Shown in pieces: positions 33,680 through 47,400 of a DNA stretch of 64,000 bases. Source of the DNA: Tubulanus polymorphus (Eukaryota > Nemertea > Palaeonemertea > Tubulaniformes > Tubulanidae). Location of the stretch: positions 8,120,278 through 8,184,277 of the forward strand of contig NC_134030.1 of NCBI RefSeq assembly GCF_964204645.1, in the 5' to 3' direction. The notes below the pieces were generated by a model. It was not told the DNA's origin. It was given only the letters and a program-made list of their open reading frames with translations, and ran no database searches. The first letter of the stretch is position 1, and the number at the start of each line of letters is the position of its first letter. The position numbers and the translations under genes were made by a program.

Positions 33680-36600
33680 ATACATGAATTTCGTGTTGAA
33701 GGCCTCGTCGCAGCAGTCTTCACTCCTTTTCATGAAAATGGGTAAGTCATTGGGAATTAACAGTAGCATTTTGGAGTTGTCAGACTTAAATCTTTAGGTA
33801 TGTACTTGATTATCATTTTGTAGGCAATTGAACCTGGATTTGATTGACAAATATGTTGACCATTTACACAAAAGTCAAATTACGAACATATTCGGTAAGT
33901 AGATCTAAGGTTTTGTTATGATTCACCCCAGTCACTTCAGTTCAGTGCCTTCGAAGTTGCTTAAGTTGTGGTACAAATTGAAATGAAATGCTAGAAAACC
34001 ATTTTTTGTGAATTCGATCTCCGGTCAAGCACTTGCCACTTGAATACCCTGATAATAGATTGGGTACAAAGCTAAATGTACAGATTTGCCGCGAGATGAC
34101 TTGCAGCTCCAATCAGATTTCCAGGTGTATAATCACCAGGGTAATTTTCAGTAGTAAACTAAAACTTGAAAAAAAATGGGCTAAAATAAGATTTCCGATT
34201 GGCTAGACTACATCATCTTAGGTGCACGTAGCAGGTATCAGGCTCAACCCATTCAAGTAACCAAGGCCAGTTTAATGTAGTGTGAAACACTATTTATTCT
34301 CTTGTAGTTTGTGGTTGTACTGGTGAAGGGATGTCACTGTCAGTGGATGAGAGAAAATTAGTCGCGAAAAAATGGATTTCGTCGGGAAGAGAGAAGTAAT
34401 GTTTCGATATGTATCTTGTTTGATGATACTTAACTAATCAATTAGATTCTTGAATGATATAACTGATATTTCCCGTATTTCAACGTAAATCTAGGTTGGA
34501 TAAGATCATCATCCAAGTTGGAGCTCATAACTTAGAAGACTCGAAAGACCTTGCTGCGCATGCTCAAGAAATCGGAGCCGATGCTATTGCGTCATTACCA
34601 TCATTGTTCTTCAAGCCGAATACAATAGGTCGGTTTCAACGCTTCTTTGGTATCATTTAAAATCAGTTCCCGATGAAAGTCATATTAGTATATCTATGGA
34701 TAGTATATATTTGAAAGTGGTGTTTGTTATTAACTTCGACTTGAAGTCCATTCTGCGTGTTGACTAGTGATTCTCACTCTTCAACAAGACAGCGCTGTAC
34801 CATAAACAATGATTTAAAGCTAAGACTTAAATTTCATGATAAATGTAATGGTTCTTCTTTTTAGAAGGTATAGAATAGAAAATGTTATTCGTGTTATTTT
34901 TTAGATGATTTGATCGATTACTGTAAGGAGATCGCGAACCAGGCTTCAGACACGCCCTTCTACTATTACCATTTACCAGCTTTAACTGGTGTTACATGTG
35001 AGTAGATTCTGAGCGAGGCGATTTCCATAAATCATGGATACTAACCTTATGATTGGGATTAAAGTTGCTTTCAATTTCATTTTGCTTTACTATTGGGGAA
35101 CTGACATTGTTTCTCTGGCAGGATCACTACAATCGTTCTAGACATATTCATTCGAAAAAATCTTATGATATTTTGCTTGGATATTAGTCAAAGTTTGCCA
35201 TCCCAAAATAATTGTCTGTTTGAAATAACGCTGACCAAAGTTTTGATTGTGGAGTGGTAGGTGAGTAGGTGAACAAATTATAGCATAATTTTAGGGCTAA
35301 AGAATAGATATTTCATCATCTTATTTGCACTAAACACCATATCACGAATCGAACAGACAAGTATTTCAGGATGGCCTTAGACAAACCAAACTTATTTTGT
35401 TCAATACTAGCATATGTCTTGAGTTAGCAATGTATCGTGGGTGACCTACTATAGGGGTGGATCCAGCCATAAGTCAAGATCGCCTTTTTGGTTGAGAGGG
35501 TCACTTCATAAAGAAATAATCAGTATCCCTGGAGGATATGGACGAAGGCCACATAATGAAGGGCGAAGCCCTTCATGCCAGACTCCAAAGTAACTTTGGG
35601 CCTCTGTTGTTGAATTTCCAATACACGTAGATGCAATTTCAGAACTATTAAGGATCTGTCCGAAGATAAACCAAACAGGCATTGTGATACTTCCGAATCA
35701 TTTCAAGTATTGAGACAATGATCAGGTCACTCAGTTTTCTAGACCATCTGGATCCGCCCCTGTACTATGTGTAAACGACTTTCAGTCATTACCAGTTCTT
35801 AAACCAGTTCCCCGTTTCAATCAATTTGATAGGACTCATTTCATTCTGTTTTGCTCATCTGACTTATCGTCTATATCACCGCTATGCATGTTTCACTCTT
35901 GTGTTATATTTTGTGTTGCGTTGCCGTTCCGTCGCAGTTGATATGGAAGACTTTTTTCGGGGAGCCCGCAAACGAATACCCACGTTACGTGGCGTGAAAT
36001 TTAGCGATGCTAATTTTGATATGGTGTGTGGCGTTATGGAAATGGATAGCATGAAATATGGGGAATTTGAGGTGTTTTGCGGGAATGATCTGGTACGAAA
36101 ATGGAAAGAAAGTAGTGTCCCACCCCCTGGTTATGGGTTATGCTTAGTGTATTTTACTCTTTTTCCTCTCCTTGACATCCCAACAATCGTATAATGATTG
36201 GTTTCTGATTAGCATTTCAGCTACTAACTATTATCTGATCTCTGTTTCTGCTCAAGCTGCTAGGAGCCATCTGTGCAACAGCATTAGATATGCATGTTGA
36301 TAAGTGGCTAATATGTGGCTGCATAAGATTAGAGCTAAACTAACCGGTCAACTGCCGGTCATTTTATTTAGATTGATCCGAATGATAGAACAGATCAGTA
36401 ACTGCTGAGCTTTCTGAAGTGCTGATGGGTGACTTGAAAGAATATTCTTGTTCATGCATCAAATCTGCAATTGATTTCAATTTTACCAGAATAAATGACC
36501 AAGGCAGATTGGGTATGTTGGAAGAAGTGTCATTAGGGGCAAATCTACCAATGCTTGGTTTTACTGAAATCTCTTACATGAACAGGGTGGTCACTGACCT

Positions 36601-39600
36601 AGAAAACCTGGAAAACTCAGGGAATCAGAAAAACCAGGAAATTTGGATAATGCTTTTTGACCGCATGTTTCTTTATCAATATGTAATTCAATGAAAAATG
36701 AATTAATTGTAACATTTGAACCCTACAAATTTCTCTGATTCACATTCACTCAGGGAGTTATGTGTAGTGGGGCGGAAAATTCAGGGATATGTAAATGGGT
36801 GGAAAGTGGCAACCCTGAGAACTATTTCAAGGTGCTGAATGACAGTTATGTCTACAGAATCGATGGTTCTATGTTCCAACAATACCCTGAACCCTCACTG
36901 CTTGTACAATCGATGTTTGCTTTGATTTTCTCGATGCTCACAAGTTCCTTGCCCTCCAAAATTGCAGTGTGTATGCAGGAGTTCTTCGCCAAAGCTAAGG
37001 GTCGCATTCCCAATCTTGCCGGCGTGAAGTTTTCATCTTCAGAATTCATGGACGCAGTGAACGTATTGAGAATGGACGACGGCCATTTCCAAGTCCTTCT
37101 CATCTGTGACGAGGTAAGAGTGTTAATCGAAAGGGGTGTGGATTTTACGGTAGGTAGGTCCAACTTCTGAGTCAAGCACTCTGAAGAATCAGTAAGTAAC
37201 AGAAAAAGTTTGAGGTTCAAACCATTTTCAGATACTGGTAAATTTCCAAGATTCCAATACTCAATTTGAATTTCTTTTCAATTGAGGAAAATTCAGTTTG
37301 ACACATTCACTGCTTATGCTGCAATTTTCAGAAATTCAAACTGCCAGCCACTTCCCCTTTGCCAGTTTGGAAAACAGCTACGAGTCAATTAGTAGTAGTT
37401 GTATTAGTTATTGTCTCTTTTAGATGACTGAATTTATCAGCTTCAAACTAGGAAAAGACCTACTTTGAAGTTCAACGTGTTAAGCTAATTCAAGTTAAAT
37501 TTGAATTAAGATATGACATTCATTTCTTTGGGTCCATCAGTGACATAGTAAGGTGGAGCAACTGTCTTTGCGCAAATTAAAGCCATCCACTTGTGAGAGG
37601 TCACTCCAGTTACGCCCAATTTACATGGTATCTAAAAAACTGTGTATCTCAAATGTTAATCTGCATATACAGCTGACTGGTCTTATGTGATTATTTTCAG
37701 TTATATCTGGGTGCGATGGCACTGGGTATCGAGTGGGCAGTCGGTTCGACGTACAACTTCATGCCGCGTGTCGTACATCGCATGGTCGAAGCATTCAACC
37801 GCGGTGACATCCACCAGGCTAAGCTCGAACAACGTCGCATTCAAGACGTCATTCGCGTTCGTAATAAATATGGTAAATAGCGGGCGGATAACACGATCAT
37901 GAATCAAATTCATCTGTTTTAACCTTGAGAACCCACGAGTTCAATTATGGACCTCTCCTAATCCACCCGGGGTCAATTTTGATCTATCCAAAAACCATAT
38001 CAACGTGAAAATATATCCAAATGGGATATTGATTTGGCATAAGAGTCACAAAAAAAACTAAAAAAAACATGAATGCGTCATTTTATCTTCTGCCAGAAGT
38101 ATGCTTTGGTTCCCCGGGGTTAGTTAGAGACCTTATCTTTCAATTGCTATCAATTAACAGTCATATTGTGGCAAATACCGGTGGAGCGATCTTTCTATTT
38201 CAAAATTAAGATTGGAAAATTTATCTAAAGGTGAAGGAATAATATTTCTTATCACTCCTCTTATCACAAAACTTGTACCTGAAATCCTGTCGCAAAGCAA
38301 TACCGATAGACCGATACTGACTCACTAAATTAAGCCTTCGATTCGAATGATTTTGATTCGAAAGTTTTAAAGAAATGTTTCTGATATATTTCTGGAATAT
38401 TTACGTGTTATTCAGAGCAACTACAAGCCGGACAACATGCTACACGCCCTACCCATGGTAACATAGCTATCTTTATGAAATTTTAATCATACCGCTGTCT
38501 ATCTTTCTATCATCATGCATGGTTGTTTTTCACTTCTGCCGATCAATGCACCGATGGTGTCATCTCGTAACGTCACTGAAACCATATTTTCCCAAATCCA
38601 TCTCATACTTTATATATATATATATCCTCATAGTATGTTCCCCAAGACGATAAATTGTAGTACAGAAAATAACTTGAGACAGCGTATTTACATGTCATAG
38701 CTTAACTCGGGTAGAATAAAACCTGATGCATGGATTCAATGAAGAATGATTAAAATCATCCATTATTCAAGAAAAAATGGCTTCATTTGCTTCCGATGGA
38801 CACATGAACATATTTTGCATATTCAGTTTTCCTGTGGTCATTGTTGATTCTTTGAATGAGCCTCTTTAGCATTGTTTAAAATCAACTTCTTGACTTTTTT
38901 CTCGGAAGATTTTCAAATCATAGAGATTTATAGCATTTCATTCCCCCTTTCAATGTGTGTGCCTGTGTGATCTAGTAATTTAGTGTTTAATTATTTCAAT
39001 TTCAGTGTCTGAGGTGAATTAACATTTTGTATTATACTGATATTTTTTTCTTACGTTTAAAACTAGTCTGTGAGAAACATTTTTCCCAGGGGAGTGTTTC
39101 ATAGACAGACAAAGAATTATTTGATGCAAGGGAATATACGTATTCTATCTATGTCTATGAAACTGGCCCCAGGTCTGTTGGAAATCTAGGTGTTTCATTG
39201 CTTTCTAATGATATTAATCATTTTCGATGTAGGCAAAACGGTTGCGGAAACGAAAGAATTCATGCCGCTGATCGGCTTAGATATGGGACCTCCGCGACTG
39301 CCATTGAAACCATTGAGCAACGATCTGCGCGAGCAATTTCGAAAAGATCTCGAAAACATCGGCTTTTTCACGTGGATCCAAGAACGCGTGTCGAGCGTTT
39401 CGAGTCCGGTCCGATCGCCCTCGCTCGACCAGTCATCGGGAGCGCCGGTCAAAAAGCGCATGTTAAGCCGCGGTACGAGTCTGCTGACGTCCGATTCGGA
39501 CGAGCCGAGCACACCACCGCCGCACGATCACCACGGCACCCACGAATTACCGCACAGTACATACACGCCGCCGCATCATTCGTCATCGGCCGAGTCGAAA

Positions 39601-39657
39601 CGTACGTCATTCGAACATCACGGACACTCGAACAGTATCACGTTACTGACCGAATAG
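33680..39657 (+). CDS. NPL: N-acetylneuraminate lyase (start exon not found)
   Basis: Exons 33680-33741, 33824-33894, 34308-34395, 34495-34628, 34905-34997, then either 35938-36092 or 36968-37113, then 37701-37872 and 39233-39657, all GT-AG and phase-consistent (399 or 396 residues without the first exon). Catalytic features of the class I aldolase fold are present: GCTGEG, the Tyr of [12 protein letters not shown], the Schiff-base Lys in GVKFS (coded by either alternative exon), and AVGSTYN. Conserved MGPPRLPL marks the NPL C-terminus. The enzyme cleaves N-acetylneuraminate to N-acetylmannosamine and pyruvate in the cytosol. Beyond the usual end (FFTWIQERV) this protein adds about 90 residues rich in Ser, Pro and His, absent from the roughly 320-residue vertebrate protein. 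The 5' start codon lies in an unrecognised upstream exon. Confidence 0.93.
35938..36092 (+). CDS. NPL: NPL alternative exon a (155 nt)
   Basis: It is bounded by CCGTCGCAG and GTACGA. It enters in phase 1 (T from the previous exon) and ends on a full codon. It encodes [19 protein letters not shown], then VKFSDANF with the Schiff-base lysine, and ends [10 protein letters not shown]. At the position of the family G-V-D-E substrate motif it reads G-N-D-L. The donor GTACGA is weaker than that of exon b. Confidence 0.85.
36968..37113 (+). CDS. NPL: NPL alternative exon b (146 nt)
   Basis: It is bounded by AAAATTGCAG and GTAAGA, with the same phases as exon a. It encodes [19 protein letters not shown], then VKFSSSEF with the catalytic lysine, ending [10 protein letters not shown]. 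At the substrate motif it reads I-C-D-E, keeping Asp and Glu but losing Gly. It is three residues shorter than exon a in a loop before the motif. Confidence 0.88.
39085..39173. mobile_element. Short MITE in last NPL intron, GTTTCATAGAC family
   Basis: Ends CCCAGGGGAGTGTTTCATAG and CTATGAAACTGGCCCCAGG are imperfect inverted repeats. It is related to 63046-63214 by the GTTTCATAGA core next to GGGCC. Confidence 0.55.
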
Positions 39658-39887
39658 AACGATGCAGAAAATCGAAGCTGGACAAAGCGAGTTTAACCAC
39701 GCGGTAAGAAAATGAAGTTCGCAGTTTGCTTTATAAAGGCGACCATCCGGAGTGGAGATTAGGAATAGATCGATTATATCTATGTCTTTACATGTATGTT
39801 GTCGCTATAGAAGGCTTCGCTTCACTAACATTTGTTAATTCAGGCTATGTTCAATTATTGTGTAGAAGTAGAATAATGTACTAATAG

Positions 39888-40025
39888 AGTAGACCTCGCT
39901 TAATCCCGATCAGTTCAGTCCAGATTCTGATCCAACCTCAATATTATGTCTACTGATTGGATATTTTCTTATAAGCTGGATGAATTTCATCGGTTTTAAA
40001 TGACCCAGATTAAGCGCGGTCTGCT
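39888..40025. mobile_element. ~138 bp MITE in NPL 3' region
   Basis: Ends AGTAGACCTCGCTTAAT and ATTAAGCGCGGTCTGCT are inverted repeats with two mismatches. A related, truncated sequence (CCTGTTTAATCCGGATC, AATTAAGCGGATT) sits at 63867-64000. Confidence 0.6.
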
Positions 40026-40511
40026 GTTATAATGATAATTGGTCAGAATACTGATCTCTTTAGGGAGGAGGTGGTTTGGATCTAGAAATGTGATCGATTG
40101 AATAACGTATTCTACTCAAAGTATCAATGGTTATTTCTAAAATCTTAAGTGGAATGGGATACATGGATTATCATCATACTGCGCTATACCGAAACGAAGT
40201 GTCTTTTCTAGTGTTGTTGGTTCTAATTGGTAAATCAGGAATATGGTCATTAAGATCGGCCAATCACAGAACATTTAACATACTTCGATTGAAAGTAAGA
40301 TTCCTTTTGTCAATGAGGATTTGATTATCTAGTCCATTTGATGCCGGAACTAGTTCAGTTTGCACCCGGTACGTTAAATTTGACGTGAAAATTACTGTTG
40401 TATATTATCATTACTTAGTTAACTATAGAATCAACTCTCATCTCAGGACTGTGTGGAACTGGGTGCTGGGCTGGTTTAGTCAGATTGTAAAGTTCATATT
40501 AAAACTCATCC

Positions 40512-40846
40512 TCCCTCGGCGAGGATTCGAACCCGATGGCATCGCTAGACTCAACCACGGCACACAACCCTGCCACGCTTGACCGGGTGCACAGGTAAAT
40601 GCGCAGATTTGCCACAACAAAACTTGCAGTCACCAATCACATTGCCCCCTGCATAATGTTCGCTGAGGAAAATTTCATGGATTAACTATAACTGGAATAA
40701 CCCAGGCTAAAATAAAACAGGATTTCTGATTGGTTGATAATGACATCATCTGAGCTGCACATGTAGCCGTGCACTCGGTCTGGTATGGCAGGGTTTCGCA
40801 CCGTGGCGAGTCTCGATGCTATTGGGTTAGAATCCTCTCCGGGGAA
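40512..40846. repeat. Inverted pair of tRNA-like repeats
   Basis: The minus-strand copy (about 40512-40594) has a perfect pol III B-box GGTTCGAATCC at 40533-40523. The plus-strand copy (about 40766-40846) is diverged (GGTTAGAATCC at 40825-40835). Shared words include GTGGCAGGGTT and GAGTCT. They are likely SINE heads in inverted orientation; neither folds as a complete tRNA. Confidence 0.55.
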
Positions 40847-41421
40847 GATGGTTAAACGAGGACAGTAGAAATGTGGCATTATCTTCACGGATGTTGTGCT
40901 ATTAATCGTACATTTAACCAGTTATTAATGAAGCATTTAATGTTACTTTACCTCTAATGTTGTTGTACGTATGCGAAATTGATCTCATCATGAATTTGAA
41001 GTTAATCTGTTGAAATATGTATAAGTGTATGCCGTAAATCTTCCAGGGAAATGTGTGCTTATCTTCCTGCATTAAATTAGTTTCAAAGTACCGGTACATG
41101 TGTAATACTGAGTGTGCTTCTAATGCTACAAAACTTCAAATGAAGAAAGTTGATAGAACAATTATTCCTACCCAATTTTAAGATTGGATTCAGGTAGTAA
41201 TGTTTTTTAAGTAATTTTTTTACCATTCCGTTTTCCTGCTTGTTATTTAGGCAAACTAATTGTTTTGAAGATAGAATAGTGTGAAGTATATAGGGATGTT
41301 GAGTAAGCAGACATTTTTATTGTTTTGACATTGATTACGAATTAATGTACGCATATTATTATTTTATCAGTATGAATGTATCTTATTTAAGTATATACAG
41401 TATATATCTATATATGGAAGA

Positions 41422-41427
41422 AATAAA
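41422..41427 (+). terminator. Candidate NPL distal polyadenylation signal
   Basis: AATAAA lies about 1.77 kb after the NPL stop. The intervening sequence has no other gene, but nearer signals cannot be ruled out. Confidence 0.35.
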
Positions 41428-44400
41428 ATGTTAAGTCAATCAATACTCATTTTATCAATTATTATATCCTGTTAGTATCTATCTAATTCAGGAATCAATA
41501 GGAGATTTGAATCTTAAATCCATTGTGAAGAAATGAGCAGAAACTTCTGAAGCAGTGTAGGAAAAGGATATAACTAAAAGGAGATATTTTCTTTGAACAT
41601 ACGTCACACTTTTTCAGTCATTATTTCATATGGCACTGATCCAGCAGATTCTTTGAAACGATGTGCATTTTTACGCCTGGCTCATTGTCGTAGCAATTCA
41701 GAATTAGTTTCGTTTCATTTCTTTATTTCCGTGGATTATTCCGCTGTATAACGAATATGATCTGACCTAAATCGCTACCGATGATGACAAGTCTTCTGAC
41801 GCATATTTCACACAAAAGCCGTAGTATTTTTCGTTCGTGCGAATGAACAGGATGGGTTTAGCTGAGCTACAACGAACTGTGGACACTGAGAGCGATTGTT
41901 TAATACGCTATTATTAGCTCGGGTTTATAGCGTCTTACGTAAACTGGTTGGAATGTTAGTTATTCTAGTTATTTCTGATGGTTTACATCTCTGTAAAGTA
42001 ATCACTTTTATTATATATTGCGTAGATAGGAGGTTCAGCATAGTATTAGAAATATCCGATGGTAGCGAGTGCAATGCGCGCGTCGAAAAGAATTTCAGAA
42101 ATATACCCAATACACTACACTACGCCTTGTAAAACAATAGAACATTCTGCTAACACTTTTCATCTAGATGTTTACATTTAAAAACTACTACTACATAGTA
42201 GTTTTTGGGTATGAATGTTAAAAGTCCGGCACTGAATGGAACTGAACACGCCTAGTCTAGACGGCGTACAAACACATTAAAGCGTTCCTGTAGATTTTTT
42301 CGTTCTTTTATTCAAGACTTCAAGCGAATGGTAATTGATGAATTGGGAAGCAATTTTTCATGCTAAGCCACAAGCGATTCTGCCATCTTGAGGAGAAATT
42401 CCTTACTACATTATTGAACGTTTACATTTTTCGGTGATGATATTGAATAGGAAAAGTATAGTTGTACGTGCGTTATACAAAAAAAATCTATTATGATCAT
42501 CTGAGTGGCCGAAAACATGAATAGGAGATGCAATGAGCCTCGAAAAATGACACAGATGGATAATAATAACATATTCTGTTTTATTGCCTCATGCTGCCCT
42601 CTTTTAGCAGACACATTAACTTGCATAAATATGGGTTAAGGTCTTCTGGGTCAACTGAGGTATTTTGATTCTGTGTTAACAGTATTAGCTACCGCTGTCT
42701 GCCATCGGAGGGCAGCACTGATGCATTTGTTGCGTAAATGCGTAATAGTGTGACTTCTATTTTTGTACGTGTATATATGTATATAAATATATATGTATAT
42801 AGCATGTCTTACATAATTGCATGAAACAAATGGGGTAAATTGAAGGTACTGACTAAATATTCAACATTCTGAGTTCAGATTTTGATATGATTAATTAGTT
42901 GATGTGACTGAGTTCAACAGATAGCCATTAAGCTGGATTTTGATGTGTTGATGACAACGCTACAGACCAAAATAGATTCTAAAGATGTCTGCGCAGAGCA
43001 CGGGTACAAAGTTACGTAATTGTCGGGCCCGATATTGCGTAACCTTTCCTGCGTGGATGTGATTGATTTATACATCGGGCAGCAATCGGCCTGGATTCTA
43101 GGGGCCCGATTCAAATAATCGCGCGCGACGCGCAGTATGACGTTAGCACGTTTGGAATTTGTTTTCGATTGAAGTGAATGTCATCAAGGATGATGATGAT
43201 GTAACTTAATGTCAAACTGTGTTGTGAATATTTTTCGAGACGCCAACGTTCCATACTTTAACTATACTTGGAATAATGTTTAGGATTTCGACATTAACGG
43301 ATTCATGAAAGGATTAACTCGTCGTAATCATAATTTTCATAGGTTTCCGCCTAATTCTTTACAGGAGCAACCCCAGAATTGGTTCTGTCATACCAAACGC
43401 TCGAAATGTATGTATTTTCAGATTAACTACATGTCTGCCTGAGCAAAATAAAAAATTCAGACACTTATGACGCTTTTTCGCATAATCGAACCAAACGCAT
43501 GGTCCTTGATGGCCACCGTTCAAATTCCCGCCATCTTAACTTCAGTTATTGCTAGCGCCACCTATATCAAAAGTTGTTTCTTAGAAATTGTTATCGACGT
43601 TATCTTTAGAAATTCATCTGAAATTGTTAAAAAATGGATTTCTTATAATATGATCAAGCCCAGTTGATGAGACCGGACTCGTGTCTCGGTTCGGTAACTT
43701 TTTTTTCAACTTCCTACTTTTTTCCTTGGTCACGTGATTTAGAGTTAGAACATTTTGTTTTGGCGGGAAAAGCTTTCTTTGGTGCGATCTAGATACTTAA
43801 GTTTAAATTTGGTGGACCCAAAAAAACTGCAGCATTGATGCCCTGATCACCAACAGAACAGATTTAGGGTTGAAATAAGTTTGACAGATCAATTCAAATG
43901 TTCAACAGTCAATGTAAGGCTAGCACAGTTACAACAATCTCCCTGGCTCCCTGGACACTTGTATACCTGTGTGTATCCCTTTTCTAGTCGGGAGGTTAAG
44001 AACTGTTTTTCAAGAAGAAAGTTACCTGAGAATGAGTTTGACCAATTGAAATCAGTGCGTTATGGACATGACAATCTTTCATTTGATTCCATGAAGATAT
44101 GAAAAAATTCATTACTTCTTGTCGATATATGTTCAGTGCTAGTATTGCTACCACCTTCATTGTAAAATCAATATCGCGGTAAACGCTATTTATTTCGAGG
44201 CAACGTCGGAAAAACAGTCGTCAATAATATCCTTTTCTTATTCATTCCACGGCAAGTCAAGAGCATGCTGAGAGGGTCTGTACGCTGCTGCCAGCTTGCC
44301 AGACACAGGCGACCACTCAATTGGCATAAATCTTTAATAAATGCAGACGCAAGGTTGAATATTTTGTGACAGATTTTCCTCAGTAACCGTAACCGTCAAC

Positions 44401-47400
44401 GACGATGACGACGATGGCAGAAGAAGCAGACGGCATTAAGATATGCGATAATAATTAACCGTTTTGTGCCCTGATAACGTACATAAGTAATTTTAATGTC
44501 TAGACATGAAGGTACCAACGCGGCTACACGGAAACAATTTCCGCCATTTTCCCCCTGATAATCGGGTTTGGCCAAACAAATTTTTGAATATGCAATATCT
44601 TTTCAATGTACGGAATTCAGCGCAATGACAGCATAGCAACTGACATTGGAGACCTGTTATTATAGAAGATTTGAGTATGAAATATATAGCAATCGTTGAA
44701 TTTGGATTAGTAAATGCACGTATATATTTGATAGCTTAAATGGAGATGGATTAGTCTGAAACTGGCTGTAACCTAACCCGAATTATGTAATTTCTTTATA
44801 AAAACATATTATGGTTATTATGAATGTTATTTTACCATTTGTCTTTGATTCACAAATAATTCAGTCTTTTCAACAGGATTTTGCCATTTTTAAGTATCTC
44901 GTACTTAGATGAATACAACGGATTTCCAACCATGTTATTTGCAAGCACGTTTTTGGCTCCCTCGAAGCAGAAATGAATTTGGTCAAGGAAGAGGGATTTG
45001 TTCCGACATGAAGAAATAGATACAACATGATGAAATGTATCCGCTCAATATACGTAAACCCCTTTGCCACACAGCGAAGCGGATATGCAATCAAGTACAG
45101 TGTATACTTGTATATATATATCGACAGTTTTGTCTATGTATGGTTAATAATGAAATAACCTTACGTGTTGATATTCCTATACTTTCATTTAAATAAATTA
45201 TCTTCGTCGATGTGAGGACATATTTATTGACCCAATACAATTGCACTTATTGATATAAGGACGTCTGCTGTCTGACTGTATTTAGTTAGCAACCAGACAC
45301 CCAATAAAAATCGGTTTGACAAAATGTCAATGATTTATAGACCTGGAAGTCGGCACGAACAATTCATATAGGTTGATTATTCAAAGAGAAAAAAATCCCA
45401 GCAAAAGTTCGTCATTTTATAATTCGGAAAAACCGACTTTTGAACCCATAACAATACTGAAATCGTGTATTTGATCTTAGCCCAATAGAGAATATCTGTT
45501 GACTACCTTGAAAACACATATTCTCATGGTATCAGATATATCATTAAAGGTGAAATATATCGCAAACACACCTACTAAATAGGCCATTTTCTAAAGATAA
45601 TCGTATGTGGTTGCCAGCATACTGAAAATTATTTGAGGTTTAAATCAAATGAAATAGCAGTCAACAATTGAAAGTTGTACTTTGTCCCTCATAAAGGAAA
45701 CATTGACAGTTCAGGTGACTTTGATCAAATAGAAGCTTGAATTCTATCGTGACATTTGATTTATGGTCAAGATTCTTGTGGTTAGATTGACGTGTTTGCG
45801 GTTTTGAATCTACAGTCGCTTTATAATTCAAAGCTTTTTTATCAGATGCAGATATTTTTCAAATGAGAACCATGGATACATGATCAGACATGTGCCAACA
45901 ATTATTTGGAAACATGAAGACTATTTGTTCCAAAATATTTAAAAATTGAGAACAATCATTCTGGCCTCTTCAAAGGCTGAGACAGATTTTGAATTCTGGA
46001 AAGGGAAGGAGGATGTGGAAGCCATGTTATCATGTTGTGAGGAATATTTTGGCTGACTGGGGTGTCTGAAATTTAGGAAAATTAATACTTTTTGGAAGCA
46101 TTTTCTCCGTCAAAACAAGAATATTGCCAAAGCAAGTAGATTTTTCATACCATAATGTGACTGAAGGGCAGTATATAAGGCCCCTTTTTTATAAGAAATG
46201 AGCTCCGCGCAGCCCCCTAAATCCACCTGATAGTTTAGCACGCTATTGAGCTGCTATTTTTCAAATTTTTAAAATCAGAATTAGTTTCTCGTGAAAGCTG
46301 AGAATGCTCATTCGATGCGTTTTTGAGATTAGAGCTTATTTTGACGATCAAATTTGATGAACCAAGATTGTCTAAAAGCGTATACTAATGTCAGATAACC
46401 AACTATAACTGCTTTTCGAGAAAAAAATAGTCATCGCTAATTTTAGACAAAACGTATACGTTCATTCATGTCGAAAAACTCAGTTGAATAGGAAGTTATG
46501 TTTTTTAACGTAGGCGTATATCATTCATGCAAGCTATACATTTTTTCCATGCATTTAGCTATTTTATAGAAGGCCGCGTATACAATGATTCTGTTCAAGA
46601 AACAAGCATACGACATCGCGACGCCATATTTAGAATAAACATGTGATGTCTTATGCAGTCACCTTAGAATTTGCCTACGTTGCATATTTATATCCTTTAA
46701 GAGCCATGGTAGCCAGGCCAGAAATTTCAAATGTCTCGTTCGAGGAGGCTTTTTCAGAGCTACTGATATCCTAATTTTCTGCATTTATTAATTGCATTCG
46801 TCCTGATAAATTCCGATATATGCGTATACAGAAATTTGAAAGGCATTACTGAGTGTTCGATTGCATATTTTATTGTATTTCAACATAGGGCACTGAAAAC
46901 ACGCGTTCTGTGTTCTGCGATGTGTTCCTTAGGAAAGAGTCAGCTCATAGCTATCGAAAGAATTTGGGATTTTCCAAATATTCAGTTGTGTGAGTTTCAC
47001 GATTGATACTCAAAAAATCTTTCAAATAATTTTCATCATATCACAAATATGGCTTGAACCCCTCTGAATACCATCTCTCAGAATTGAAATGAACATTTGT
47101 ATTGAAGGCATTGTTGTTAGCAGCATTTTTGAAATCAATGTTAACCTATCTGCAATGATATTGATATCAAATATAATTAGAAACAGCGATATGTGGCCTA
47201 AATGATTAAATAACCAGTGTAAACCAATCTGTACATGATGGTCGTTGTTTTGATAAGCAAACAGTTTTTGGGATTCTCCATTTGTTTGAACGCAAGATAT
47301 GTTTTTCGCCGTACCGGTATAAGTTACCGATGGCTCACAAAAAAAGTTGCAGCCCAATTACATGTGTACATTTGACAGTCTGTCCGTTTGTGTAGTATTT

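Noticed and set aside
36419-36694. A third alternative NPL exon between a and b
   Set aside because: The open frame there shows no similarity to the lyase segment and lacks GVKFS or matching phases; GGAAAACTCAGGGAA words mark it as repeat-like.
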